The notes under the pieces were generated by a model. That model saw only the letters and a list, made by a program, of their open reading frames with translations. It had not been told where the DNA came from and made no database searches. The position numbers were made by a program, and so were the translations under genes. A stretch of DNA of 64,000 nt from Microbacterium mangrovi (GTDB lineage: Bacteria > Actinomycetota > Actinomycetes > Actinomycetales > Microbacteriaceae): the NCBI RefSeq assembly GCF_000802305.1, contig NZ_JTDK01000020.1, forward strand, positions 1-64,000, written 5' to 3'. Below are positions 49,293 through 58,140 of the stretch, piece after piece; the stretch's first letter is position 1; each line of letters begins with the position of its first letter.

Positions 49293-50594
49293 TTACTTGG
49301 TGGATTTGATGAAGAAGACGCAGACCGCGCCGAGGATGCTCAGCACCACGCCGATCGGGAACAGGGCCGAGTATCCCGCCATCAGTACGATCGCACCGGC
49401 GATGCCCGGAGCGAAGGTCTGCGGCAGCGTGGCGGCGATGTTGACGACGCCGAGGTCCTTGGCGAACGACTTGGCCGAGGGCAGCACCTGGCTCATGAGC
49501 GCGGTGTCGACGGCCTGGAACATGCCGAAGCCGAAGCCCATGATCGCGGTCATGATGAGCCAGGAGGTGAACGTCGGCGAAATCCACGGAAGCAGGAGTG
49601 CCGCAGCCATCAGGATGGAGGATCCGAAGACGAAGGGCTTGCGGCGTCCGACCTTGTCCGAGAGCGGGCCGGAGAACGCGGTCGCGATGATCGTTCCGAC
49701 GAGGCCCACGAGTCCGAGAAGCGGGATGACTGTGTTCGGGTCCTTGATGCCGAGGTAGTCGCTCAGGATGTACAGCTGATAGCCGGTGACGCCGAAGTAG
49801 CCGGTGTAGAGCAGCAGACGGCCGGTGAAAGCCCAGAAGAAGTCGGGATGCTTGACCGGGTTGACCCAGAAGGTGCGCAGGAAGTCGGCGAAGCTGAACG
49901 GCTCCTTGTCGAAGTTGGTGCTGGGGTGGTCGGGGTTGAACACGAGGAACAGGGTCAGGATCACGACCGCGAACACCGCGAAGAAGATGTAGCCGACGAC
50001 GAGGCTGTTGAACAGCATGGAGCCGACGATCTGGCCGCCGAGCGCACCGACCATCAGGCCGATGCCGGACAGGGTCGCGAAGGTTCCTCGGCGGGCGACC
50101 GGGACGCGGTCGGGGAGCACCGCCGAGAGCGGCCCCTGCGCGAAGTTGTAGCAGATCTGCACCAGGCACCAGGCGATGACGATCCCGAGCAGGGAGTTCG
50201 CGAAGGCGAGGCCGACGAGCGAGAGTCCCCCGGCGAGGGCGCCGAGGAAGATCCACGGTGCGCGGCGTCCGTACTTGGACCTGGTGCGGTCGGAGATCTG
50301 TCCGGCGATGGGCTGCGCGACCAGGGCGCAGAGGGCGCCGATGGTCGCGACGATCGCGAAGTAGGCGACCTTGAGCTTCTCGTCGGGGTAGATGAGCTCG
50401 ATCTGGTGCGGCAGGAGGATCCCGGGAACCGCACCCCAGATGATGAAGATCGAGAGGTTGGCCGGAAGGATCCAGCCCAGGAGCCGCCGGACGCCCTTGA
50501 TCGGCGCGGGCGGGTCGACCTCGCCGGAGGCGGTGCGGACGAAGGTGGTCTCGGTGAGCGGCGCCGACGGGGTCGGCTCTGACGTCGATGTCAT
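49293..50594 (-). CDS. GPH-type MFS sugar transporter
   Basis: 433 residues, 12 membrane helices, DRTRSKYGRRAPW loop and HPDFFWAFTGRLLLYTGYFGVTGYQLYIL, typical of glycoside-pentoside-hexuronide:cation symporters. It probably imports the substrate of the GH3 enzyme. AGAGGAAA precedes ATG 50594. Divergent from a TetR gene with a palindrome between. Confidence 0.88.
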   Translation of the reverse strand: MTSTSEPTPSAPLTETTFVRTASGEVDPPAPIKGVRRLLGWILPANLSIFIIWGAVPGILLPHQIELIYPDEKLKVAYFAIVATIGALCALVAQPIAGQISDRTRSKYGRRAPWIFLGALAGGLSLVGLAFANSLLGIVIAWCLVQICYNFAQGPLSAVLPDRVPVARRGTFATLSGIGLMVGALGGQIVGSMLFNSLVVGYIFFAVFAVVILTLFLVFNPDHPSTNFDKEPFSFADFLRTFWVNPVKHPDFFWAFTGRLLLYTGYFGVTGYQLYILSDYLGIKDPNTVIPLLGLVGLVGTIIATAFSGPLSDKVGRRKPFVFGSSILMAAALLLPWISPTFTSWLIMTAIMGFGFGMFQAVDTALMSQVLPSAKSFAKDLGVVNIAATLPQTFAPGIAGAIVLMAGYSALFPIGVVLSILGAVCVFFIKSTK

Positions 50595-50641
50595 GGGTTT
50601 CCTCTGAGGAAGGAGCTGGAACGCCCGGGCATGAGCGCAGA

Positions 50642-50664
50642 AAAACCGTACAACACTCGGTTTT
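50642..50664. promoter_or_regulatory. Palindromic operator between transporter and TetR genes
   Basis: AAAACCG at 50642-50648 and CGGTTTT at 50658-50664, perfect 7-bp arms with a 9-bp spacer, 38 bp upstream of the TetR ATG. Typical TetR half-site geometry and far more AT-rich than the flanks. Confidence 0.75.
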
Positions 50665-50690
50665 GGATGCGCAAGAGGTCTCCGGCGGTC

Positions 50691-50696
50691 TACGCT
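50691..50696 (+). promoter_or_regulatory. -10 box of the TetR gene (leaderless type)
   Basis: TACGCT, 6 nt before the ATG at 50703. Confidence 0.55.
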
Positions 50697-50702
50697 CGGA
50701 GC

Positions 50703-51305
50703 ATGGCAAAACGAGGATCGTACGCGAAGGGCGTCGCCAAGCGCGAAGAGATCCTCACGCGCGCCCTGGAGGTCGTCGCCGAGCAGGGCTTCCGCAGCGC
50801 GTCCGTGCGCGAGATCGCGGATGCCGTGGGCCTCAGCCAAGCAGGACTCCTGCACTACTTCGGCACGAAGGAACAGCTGTTCGTCGAGATCCTGCGCAAG
50901 CGCGACGAGGTCGACCTCGTCCGCTTCACACACGACCCGGACTCCCCCGCATTCATCCGCGAGGACTACGCCGCCGTCATCGAGCACAACTCCGAGGTGC
51001 CCGGCCTCGTCGAGCTGTTCTCCCGCATGTCCGTGGAGGCCGCCGACCCGGAGCATCCGGCGCACGACTACTTCGTCGCCCGCGGAGAAGCGGTGCGCAC
51101 CACGTTCGCCGAGGCGCTCCGTCACCGTCAGGAGGCCGGCGAGCTGACCGACGCGATCGACGCCGAGACCCTCGCCCGCATCTTCCAGGCGGTCTCCGAC
51201 GGACTCCAGGTGCAGTGGCTGCTCGACCGCGACGTCGACATGCCCGGCGCCGTCGGCGCGCTGTTCGACGCCCTCGCGTCACCGCCCCCTCCCCGCCGGC
51301 CATGA
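50703..51305 (+). CDS. TetR-family regulator of the glycoside locus
   Basis: 200 residues: HTH REEILTRALEVVAEQGFRSASVREIADAVGLSQAGLLHYFGTKEQLFVE near the N-terminus, then a ligand domain. It probably represses the divergent GPH-GH3 operon, and itself, via the AAAACCG palindrome. Its stop overlaps the ROK ATG (ATGA). Confidence 0.88.
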   Translation: MAKRGSYAKGVAKREEILTRALEVVAEQGFRSASVREIADAVGLSQAGLLHYFGTKEQLFVEILRKRDEVDLVRFTHDPDSPAFIREDYAAVIEHNSEVPGLVELFSRMSVEAADPEHPAHDYFVARGEAVRTTFAEALRHRQEAGELTDAIDAETLARIFQAVSDGLQVQWLLDRDVDMPGAVGALFDALASPPPPRRP

Positions 51306-52492
51306 CGCAGCCGTCGCTCGACACCGCCGACATCCGGCGCCGCAACCTGTCGGCGGTGCTCGGGCATGTGATCGAGCAGGGCGCGGCATCCCGCAGCGGG
51401 ATCGCCGACGCCACCGCGCTGTCCCGGGGCGCGGTGACCTCCCTCGTGGTGGACCTCACCGCCGCCGGGCTCCTGCGCGAGCGCGAGGCCGTGGCCGCCG
51501 CCAAGGGCCGCCCACGCGTGCTGCTCGAACCGGCCGCCGATGACCTCTGCCTGATCGCAGCCCTGCTGGATGCCGACCGCGCGACGGTCGTGGCATCCAC
51601 CCTCGGAGGCGTCGAACTGCTGCGGGTGCAGCGCCGGCACGGCCGCCCGATGGGCGACCCGGACGCGATCGCCGCCGTGCTCGCGGCGACGATCGACGAG
51701 GTCGCCGCCGCCGTGCCGCGCCGCATCACCGACCTCGCGATCGTGGTGTGGGCCCCGGTGGCGGGCACGCCGCCGGTCGTCCTCGCCGACACCGACCTGC
51801 AGTGGGGGGAAGTCGACCTCATCGCCCTCACCCGGGCCGGGTCGGAGGCCGTGCGCTCCTTCGAGGCGCACGGCGGGTCCGTCGAGCTCATCGCCGACTC
51901 GGAGGTCGCCGCGCTCGCCGAGCACGCGTCGGCGGGCCACCCGGACGGAATGCTCTACCTGAAGGCCGACTCGGGCGTCGGCGGTGCGATCGTGCTGGGA
52001 GCCCGCACCCCGCGGGTGATCGGCGCCGCGCTCGGCCACCAGCCGATCATCCCCGACGGCGAGCTGTGCGAGTGCGGCCAGCACGGCTGCCTCGTCACCG
52101 TCGCCGGCCCCGACGTCCTCCTCGCCGCGACGGGACTCACCGACCTGGCGACCACCGAGGGCCTGGATGCCGCCCTCGCCGAGTTCACCACGCGGGTGCG
52201 CGCCGGCGACGCCCGGGCCGTGGCGGCCTGGACGCCGGCCTGCGCCGAAGTGGCGCGGGCCGTGCAGATCAGCGCGACGGCGTTCTGGCCGGAGACCATC
52301 GTGCTCGGCGGGTTCTACGCCGGCCTCGCCGCCGATGTGGAGGCCGTGCTGCGGAGCATCCAGCCCCACATCGCCCAGGCCCGGGCGCTCCCCGTGCCTC
52401 GCGTCGTCGGGAGCGTGCTCGGGGCGGATGCCGCCCTGCTGGGGGCGCAGCGCGCCGCGCGGGCCCGTGTGATCGCCGATCCCCTTCACTGA
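51302..52492 (+). CDS. ROK-family transcriptional regulator
   Basis: 396 residues: N-terminal winged HTH (SRSGIADATALSRGAVTSLVVDLTAAGLL), ROK sugar-binding domain (DSGVGGAIVLG, GALGHQPI) and the zinc motif CECGQHGCL. NagC/XylR-type sugar sensor. Coupled to the TetR gene, so two regulators with different sensing domains share one transcript. Candidate target: the downstream transporter, through the TATTTCAG repeats. Confidence 0.9.
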   Translation: MTQPSLDTADIRRRNLSAVLGHVIEQGAASRSGIADATALSRGAVTSLVVDLTAAGLLREREAVAAAKGRPRVLLEPAADDLCLIAALLDADRATVVASTLGGVELLRVQRRHGRPMGDPDAIAAVLAATIDEVAAAVPRRITDLAIVVWAPVAGTPPVVLADTDLQWGEVDLIALTRAGSEAVRSFEAHGGSVELIADSEVAALAEHASAGHPDGMLYLKADSGVGGAIVLGARTPRVIGAALGHQPIIPDGELCECGQHGCLVTVAGPDVLLAATGLTDLATTEGLDAALAEFTTRVRAGDARAVAAWTPACAEVARAVQISATAFWPETIVLGGFYAGLAADVEAVLRSIQPHIAQARALPVPRVVGSVLGADAALLGAQRAARARVIADPLH

Positions 52493-52496
52493 CATA

Positions 52497-52542
52497 TATT
52501 TCAGGACTTGAATTTTTGCGCGAACACGCGCACACTGAAATA
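52497..52542. repeat. Inverted TATTTCAG / CTGAAATA repeat
   Basis: Arms at 52497-52504 and 52535-52542, 30 bp apart, in the AT-rich gap between the ROK gene and the second transporter; between the arms a 5-bp hairpin (GCGCG AACA CGCGC). Likely operator, possibly for the ROK protein. Confidence 0.5.
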
Positions 52543-52596
52543 CCGAACGCCGCTCGCGTTTCGCTCGTTCCGACACTCGACGTTGAGGAGTCCCCC

Positions 52597-53904
52597 GTGA
52601 CCACGCAGCCCGCCGGCGATCCCGCCGCCGCCATCGCCCCCACCGGCGTCATCTCCCCGAGCCGCCCCGGCCCCGGCGAGCCCGCCGCCAGTCCGCCGCC
52701 CGGCAAGGCCCTTCTTCCCGGCATCCTGATCAACGCGCTCGCCCTGTTCGCCACGTACGGCGGCCTCATCGCGGTGCTGCTGCCGTCGCAGCTGTACCTG
52801 CTCGACCCCGCCCACAAGGAGCAGAACCTGACGATCGTGCAGACCGTCTCGTTCGTGTTCACCCTCTTCGCCCAGCCCATCGTGGGTGCGCTCAGCGACC
52901 GCACGCGGTCCCGGTTCGGCCGCCGCGCCCCGTGGATGATCTCGGGCGCGATCGTCGGCGCGCTGTTCCTGTTCGGCCTCGGCGCGATGAACACGGTGTT
53001 CTGGATCGCGATCTTCTGGGTCGTCATCCAGGTCTCCTTCAACGCCGTGCAGGGCCCGCTCTCCGCGATCACCCCCGACCGCTTCCCCCGCGACAAGCGC
53101 GGCGCGGCGAGCGCCATGTTCGGCATCGGCACGCAGATCGGCATGACCCTCGGCGTGATGCTCGCCGGAGCCCTCGGCGCCCACATCGGCATCGGCTACA
53201 CGACCTTCGGGGTCATCATCGTCGTCGCGACGCTGCTGTTCGTGTTCCTCAACCGGGACTGGTCGTCCAAGGACGCCGCGGTCGAGCCGTGGAGCTGGAG
53301 GGCGTTCCTCCAGGGATTCTGGATCAACCCGCGCCGCCACCCCGACTTCTTCTGGGCCTTCACCGCACGGTTCCTCCTCATCCTCGGCTACTTCGTCGTC
53401 ACCGCGTTCCAGCTGTACATCCTCACCGACTACATCCACCTGTCGCTCGGCGCCGCCCAGGGCGCGGTGGTCACCCTGACCCTCGTCGCCCTGGTGCCCA
53501 CTCTCCTCGCGATCGTCGTGTCGGGCTGGTGGAGCGACAGGGCGGGCCGCCGCAAGGTGTTCATCTACGCGGCATCCGTCGTCATGGTGGTCTCGCTCGC
53601 CTTTCCCCTCTTCATGCCGAACATGACCGGGATGATCGTCATGAGCGTGCTCAACGGCGTCGGCTTCGGCCTGTACATGTCGGTGGATGCCGCCCTCATG
53701 ACCGAGGTGCTGCCCAACAAGGAGGCCGCTGCGAAGGACCTCGGCATCCTGAACGTCGCCACCAACATCCCGCAGGCGCTGAGCTCGGTGGTCGCGCTCC
53801 TCATCGTCAGCTCGTTCGGCGGCTACGCCGCGGTGTTCGTGTTCGGCATGATCTTCGTCGTGCTCGCCGCCCTCGCCCTCATCCCGATCAAGGGCGTCCG
53901 CTGA
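52597..53904 (+). CDS. Second GPH-type MFS sugar transporter
   Basis: 435 residues, 12 helices; GALSDRTRSRFGRRAPWM and RRHPDFFWAFTARFLLILGYFVVTAFQLYIL, clearly paralogous to the transporter at 49293-50594. GAGGAG lies 6 nt before the GTG. Shares a transcript with the carboxylesterase. Confidence 0.88.
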   Translation: MTTQPAGDPAAAIAPTGVISPSRPGPGEPAASPPPGKALLPGILINALALFATYGGLIAVLLPSQLYLLDPAHKEQNLTIVQTVSFVFTLFAQPIVGALSDRTRSRFGRRAPWMISGAIVGALFLFGLGAMNTVFWIAIFWVVIQVSFNAVQGPLSAITPDRFPRDKRGAASAMFGIGTQIGMTLGVMLAGALGAHIGIGYTTFGVIIVVATLLFVFLNRDWSSKDAAVEPWSWRAFLQGFWINPRRHPDFFWAFTARFLLILGYFVVTAFQLYILTDYIHLSLGAAQGAVVTLTLVALVPTLLAIVVSGWWSDRAGRRKVFIYAASVVMVVSLAFPLFMPNMTGMIVMSVLNGVGFGLYMSVDAALMTEVLPNKEAAAKDLGILNVATNIPQALSSVVALLIVSSFGGYAAVFVFGMIFVVLAALALIPIKGVR

Positions 53905-53923
53905 CGCCGAACACGGAGGAATC

Positions 53924-55420
53924 ATGACCGACACCCAGACGACGACCCCCACCGCGTACGCGGAGGCGGTGACCACCAAGGGAGCCGTGCGCGGCTTCTG
54001 GCGGGGCGAGCCGGGCACGGCGGGGGCATCCGCCGCGTTCCTCGGCATCCCGTTCGCGAAGGCCCCGGTCGGAGCCCTGCGCTTCGCCGAGCCGCAGCCG
54101 ATGGACCGGTGGGACGACGTGCGCGACGCCCTCGACTTCGGCGCCACCGCGCAGCGCGGCGACCCCGGCGTGACCCTCATCCCGGAGCCGTCGGTGCCCG
54201 GCGAGTCGACCCTCAACGTGAACGTGTTCACCCCCGCTCCGGGAGATGAGGATGCCGCCCTGCCCGTGCTGGTGTGGATCCACGGCGGCGGGTACTTCGC
54301 CGGCTCCCCGGCCAGCCCGTGGTACGACGGCAAGGCGTTCAACCGCGACGGTGTCGTCACCGTGAGCATCGGATACCGGCTCGGCTTCATCGGCTTCGGG
54401 CACGTCGAGGGCGCGCCGGAGAACCGCGGCGTGCGGGACTGGATCGCCGGGCTCGAGTGGGTGCAGGCGAACATCCGCGCCTTCGGCGGCGACCCGGACC
54501 GCGTCACGATCGCCGGTCAGTCCGCCGGTGGCGGAGCGGTGCTCACCCTCCTCGGCAGCGAGAAGGCGCAGCACCTCTTCAACGGTGTCTGGGCGCTGTC
54601 GGGCGCGACGGCCGACGTCGCCCCGGAGAAGGCGCGCACCCTCACGGCGAAGATCGCGAACGCACTCGGGATCGAGCCCACGCGCGCGGCGTTCGAAGCC
54701 GTCTCGGAGGATGCCCTCCTCACGGCGCAGAAGGCGGCGACCGACCTCGGCGCGGATCTGAGCGGGTTCCTCGACGAGGGGCTCGGACTCGGTCCGGCGA
54801 TCGACGGCGACCTCATCCCCCGCCCGACGATCGAGTCGCTCGCTGCCGGCGTCGGCGCCGACAAGCCGCTCGTGCTCGGCGCCACCGACGACGAGTTCTC
54901 GATGGCCCTGGCCGGCCAGGCGAAGAAGCTGCGATGGATCCCGCTGTCGCTACTGCTGGGCAAAATGGGCCTGAAGGGCTCCCGGCGCCGGGCGTATCTC
55001 GCCGCGAACCGAGACGTGGTCGCGCGGGGCCACGCCGCGGTCCTCGGCCGGTACATCTCCGACAGGATGTTCAAGACCGCCGTCGTGCGCACCGCGGACG
55101 CCCGGGGGGATGCCCCGACCTGGGTGTACCGGTACTCCTATGCCGGCTCGCCCTTCAGGTCGGCGGTGCACTGCATCGATGTGCCGTTCTGGTTCGACTG
55201 CTTGGACTCCCCCGTCGGCATCCCCGCCCTGGCCGGCCCGAACCCGCCCCAGGCGCTCGCGGATGCCACGCACGGCGCCGCCGTCGTGCTCATCCGCGAG
55301 CGCCGGGCGGAGTGGCCGGCGTGGTCGGAGCGGCCGGGCACCGGACGCGTCTTCGGTGGGGCGGCATCCCGTCCCGACGTCGACTCCGACGCCTACGCCG
55401 GGGTGCGTCCGCTGCTGTAG
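53924..55420 (+). CDS. Carboxylesterase family protein (type B)
   Basis: 498 residues. Oxyanion hole WIHGGGYFAGS, nucleophile Ser in TIAGQSAGGGAV, and a late His near HCIDVPFWF. No signal peptide. In a glycoside locus it may remove acyl groups from imported sugars (for example acetyl- or feruloyl-type esters); this is inference. GGAGG precedes the ATG. Confidence 0.88.
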   Translation: MTDTQTTTPTAYAEAVTTKGAVRGFWRGEPGTAGASAAFLGIPFAKAPVGALRFAEPQPMDRWDDVRDALDFGATAQRGDPGVTLIPEPSVPGESTLNVNVFTPAPGDEDAALPVLVWIHGGGYFAGSPASPWYDGKAFNRDGVVTVSIGYRLGFIGFGHVEGAPENRGVRDWIAGLEWVQANIRAFGGDPDRVTIAGQSAGGGAVLTLLGSEKAQHLFNGVWALSGATADVAPEKARTLTAKIANALGIEPTRAAFEAVSEDALLTAQKAATDLGADLSGFLDEGLGLGPAIDGDLIPRPTIESLAAGVGADKPLVLGATDDEFSMALAGQAKKLRWIPLSLLLGKMGLKGSRRRAYLAANRDVVARGHAAVLGRYISDRMFKTAVVRTADARGDAPTWVYRYSYAGSPFRSAVHCIDVPFWFDCLDSPVGIPALAGPNPPQALADATHGAAVVLIRERRAEWPAWSERPGTGRVFGGAASRPDVDSDAYAGVRPLL

Positions 55421-55441
55421 ACGGCGCGTCCGGCTGGGGGC

Positions 55442-56428
55442 TCAGGAGAGGGCGGGGATGACCTCGCGCTCGAAGAGCTCCCAGCCGGACGTGTCGTAGG
55501 CCAGCTCCGGGAAGTAGTGGATGCTGTACGCGAGGCCGTGGCGTCCGCGTTCGGCGAGACGCTCCACGATCTGCTCCGGCGTGCCGAACGCGGCGGAGGT
55601 CAGGTACTCCTGCTCGGCGGCATCCGCCCGCTCCTGGCCGAGGTGCGGCAGCAGCCGCGCCTTGACCGCCGCGAGCCGGTCGCGGGCCTCGGCCTCGGTC
55701 GCACCCACGATCGTGTTGAAGTTGCCCGACATCGTGATCTCGTCGGCATCCCGGCCGAGGTCCGCGCAGTGCTGCCGCAGCACGGCCGCCTTGCGGTCGA
55801 ACGTCTCCAGGGTGCCGGAGAAGTTGGTGTACTGGGCGTACTTCGCCGCGATCTTCAGGGTCACCTTCTCGCCCCCGCCGGCGACCCAGAGCGGGATGCC
55901 GCCGGGCTGAACGGGCCGGGGCTGCACGATGGCGCCGTCCACCTGGTAGTGCCGGCCGTCGAGGGTCGCGGATCCCGTGGTCCAGGCCTGGTGCATGATC
56001 TCGACGCCCTCGCGCAGCATCCGGAGGCGGTCGGGCACCTCGGGGAATCCGTAGCCGTAGGCGCGCCACTCGTGTTCGTACCAGCCGCCGCCGATGCCCA
56101 TCTCGAGGCGTCCGCCCGAGACGTGGTCGACGGTGGCGGCGACCTTGGCGAGGTACGCCGGGTTGCGGTAGCCCATGCAGGTGCACATCTGCCCGAGGCG
56201 GATGCGCGAGGTGGATGCCGCGAACGCCGACATCAGCGACCACGCCTCGTGGGTGGCCTCCTGGCTGGGGACGGGAGTGGTGTGGAAGTGGTCGTACACC
56301 CACGCGGACTCCCAGGCGGCGGCGTCCGCCTTCTCGGCGAGCGTGCGCATGGTGGTCCAGTGGTCGGCAGGGTCGACGTCGACGAGGTCGAAGCGCCACC
56401 CCTGTGGCAGGAAGGTTCCGAATCGCAT
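55442..56428 (-). CDS. LLM-class F420-dependent oxidoreductase
   Basis: 328 residues: MRFGTFLPQGW, STSRIRLGQMCTCMGYRNPAYLAKVAATVDHVSGGR, GIGGGWYEHEW. Same superfamily as the gene at 11471, different subgroup. The start at 56428 lies 7 nt after TAGCGT. Substrate unknown. Confidence 0.85.
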   Translation of the reverse strand: MRFGTFLPQGWRFDLVDVDPADHWTTMRTLAEKADAAAWESAWVYDHFHTTPVPSQEATHEAWSLMSAFAASTSRIRLGQMCTCMGYRNPAYLAKVAATVDHVSGGRLEMGIGGGWYEHEWRAYGYGFPEVPDRLRMLREGVEIMHQAWTTGSATLDGRHYQVDGAIVQPRPVQPGGIPLWVAGGGEKVTLKIAAKYAQYTNFSGTLETFDRKAAVLRQHCADLGRDADEITMSGNFNTIVGATEAEARDRLAAVKARLLPHLGQERADAAEQEYLTSAAFGTPEQIVERLAERGRHGLAYSIHYFPELAYDTSGWELFEREVIPALS

Positions 56429-56435
56429 GGGCCCC

Positions 56436-56441
56436 ACGCTA
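56436..56441 (-). promoter_or_regulatory. -10 box of the second LLM gene (leaderless type)
   Basis: TAGCGT on the minus strand, 7 nt before the ATG at 56428. Confidence 0.5.
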
Positions 56442-56492
56442 CGCCCGGCGCGGGAGTGCTCCGCACCCCCTTGCGCCGGGCAGCGTCGCCCC

Positions 56493-58106
56493 TTAGGCCT
56501 GCGGGAAGGCGGCGACGGCCCGGCCGTCGAGCACGGTGCCGATGACCGGGATGTGGACGAGATCCTCGGGGCGGGCGATCAGCGGATCCTCGGCGAACAC
56601 GGTGAGGTCGGCGCGCTTGCCCGCGCTGATCGTGCCGGTGACGTCGGTCAGGCCGGCCGCGGCCGCCGCGTGCGAGGTGTAGCCCTCGAGGGCCATGAGC
56701 GCGGTCAACGCCTGCTCCGGCTGCACCGGGTCGACGTCGGGCCGCAGCGCCGGCCGCCGCAGGATGGAGTCCGCCATCATCGCCAGGGGATCGTACGGGG
56801 TGATCGGCCAGTCGGACCCGAGCGCGAGGATGCCACCGGCATTCCGGATGTCCCGGCACCGCCACCCGCGGGCCGCGCGCTCGGTCCCGAGCCGCACCGA
56901 CCAGTTGTCGGTGCGGTCGGCCCGGGTGTGATGGGTGCCGTGGATGGGCTGCATGCTCGCCGCGACACCGAGCGCATGGAAGCGCGTCACGAGGTCGTCG
57001 GGGATGGTCTCGATGTGCTCGATACGGTGCGCCGTTCGCCGCCGAGCCTCCCCCATCGCCTCCAGCGCATCGAGGACGTAGGCCACGCCCCGGTCGCCGA
57101 TCGCGTGCGTGGCGGTGGGGATGCCGCGCTCGACGAAGTAGCCAAGCGCGGCGGCGTACGCGGTCGGGTCGCTCCAGACCGAGGTCGTCCCCTGCCCGTA
57201 CGCGTCCGGACGCTCGAGCCACGCCGACCCGTTGTCGATCGTGCCATCGATGAAGAACTTCACCCCGTGCACGCCCCACCGTCGTCCTCCGACGCCCTGG
57301 AGGGCGGCGACCGATGCCAGCTCGTCCATCGACGCCCCGCCGAGCACCATGGGCGAGAACCGCAACCGGACCGGCAGGTCACCGTCCTGTTCCAGGGCCT
57401 CGACGAGGGCGCGGGAGTCGTCGGCGAAGTCCATCACGTGGGTCGACGCAATGCCCCTCGCGGCCATGCCGCGCAGCACATCGCGGAACCGGTCGCGACG
57501 CTCGGCCCCGGACTCCCCCGGCAGCGCCCGCACGACCAGATCGATGGCGGCGAGCTCCACGAGGTAGCCGGTCGGACGGCCGTCGACATCCACGTCGACG
57601 CGGGATTCGTCCGCGAACGTCTCCCGCCCGGTGATGCCCGCGGCATCCAGGGCCGCGGTGTTCACGATCGCACTGTGCCCGTCGCGCATGCGCAGGAACA
57701 TCGGCACAGAGCCGGTGATCTCGTCGAACACGCGCCCGCCGAACCCGATCCCGGTGAACAGGTTCGGGTCGAGCCCCCAGCCCTGCACCCACGCGTCCGG
57801 CGCGGCATCCTGCGCGGCGGCCAGCAGCCGCTGCCGCACTTCCCGCATCGGCAGGTCGGTCAGATCGCTCCCGCGGGTCATCTCGAGCCCGAACACCACA
57901 TGGGTGTGGCTGTCGTTCAGGCCCGGAGTGATCACGGCCGCGCCGTAGTCCACCTCTCGGGTGCCGGGTCCGCGGAGAGCCTCGAGCTCGGCTCGCGTCC
58001 CCACGCCGAGGATGCGGCCGTCGCGCACGGCGATCGTGTCGCCCCTTGTCGCGGGGTCGAGAGTGTGGACGGTGGCGGCGCTGATCAGAGCATCTGCGGT
58101 GTTCAT
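56493..58106 (-). CDS. Amidohydrolase family protein (YtcJ-like, amidohydrolase 3)
   Basis: 537 residues. Metal-ligand motif NDSHTHVVFG near the N-terminus, GVKFFIDGTIDNGSAWL, THAIGDRGV, HRIEHIE and the late GSDWPITPYDP, all of the amidohydrolase-3/YtcJ group. Hydrolyses an unknown amide, perhaps an N-acyl amino compound given the locus. Last gene of a symporter operon. Its final codons and stop resemble those of RidA at 61021 (see findings). Confidence 0.88.
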   Translation of the reverse strand: MNTADALISAATVHTLDPATRGDTIAVRDGRILGVGTRAELEALRGPGTREVDYGAAVITPGLNDSHTHVVFGLEMTRGSDLTDLPMREVRQRLLAAAQDAAPDAWVQGWGLDPNLFTGIGFGGRVFDEITGSVPMFLRMRDGHSAIVNTAALDAAGITGRETFADESRVDVDVDGRPTGYLVELAAIDLVVRALPGESGAERRDRFRDVLRGMAARGIASTHVMDFADDSRALVEALEQDGDLPVRLRFSPMVLGGASMDELASVAALQGVGGRRWGVHGVKFFIDGTIDNGSAWLERPDAYGQGTTSVWSDPTAYAAALGYFVERGIPTATHAIGDRGVAYVLDALEAMGEARRRTAHRIEHIETIPDDLVTRFHALGVAASMQPIHGTHHTRADRTDNWSVRLGTERAARGWRCRDIRNAGGILALGSDWPITPYDPLAMMADSILRRPALRPDVDPVQPEQALTALMALEGYTSHAAAAAGLTDVTGTISAGKRADLTVFAEDPLIARPEDLVHIPVIGTVLDGRAVAAFPQA

Positions 58107-58140
58107 CGGGGTCCTTCCGGGTGGGCGTCTGTCGAGCGAT

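Noticed and set aside
47642..49309. 555-residue ORF opposite GH3
   Set aside because: Antisense shadow; the GH3 catalytic motifs lie on the minus strand.
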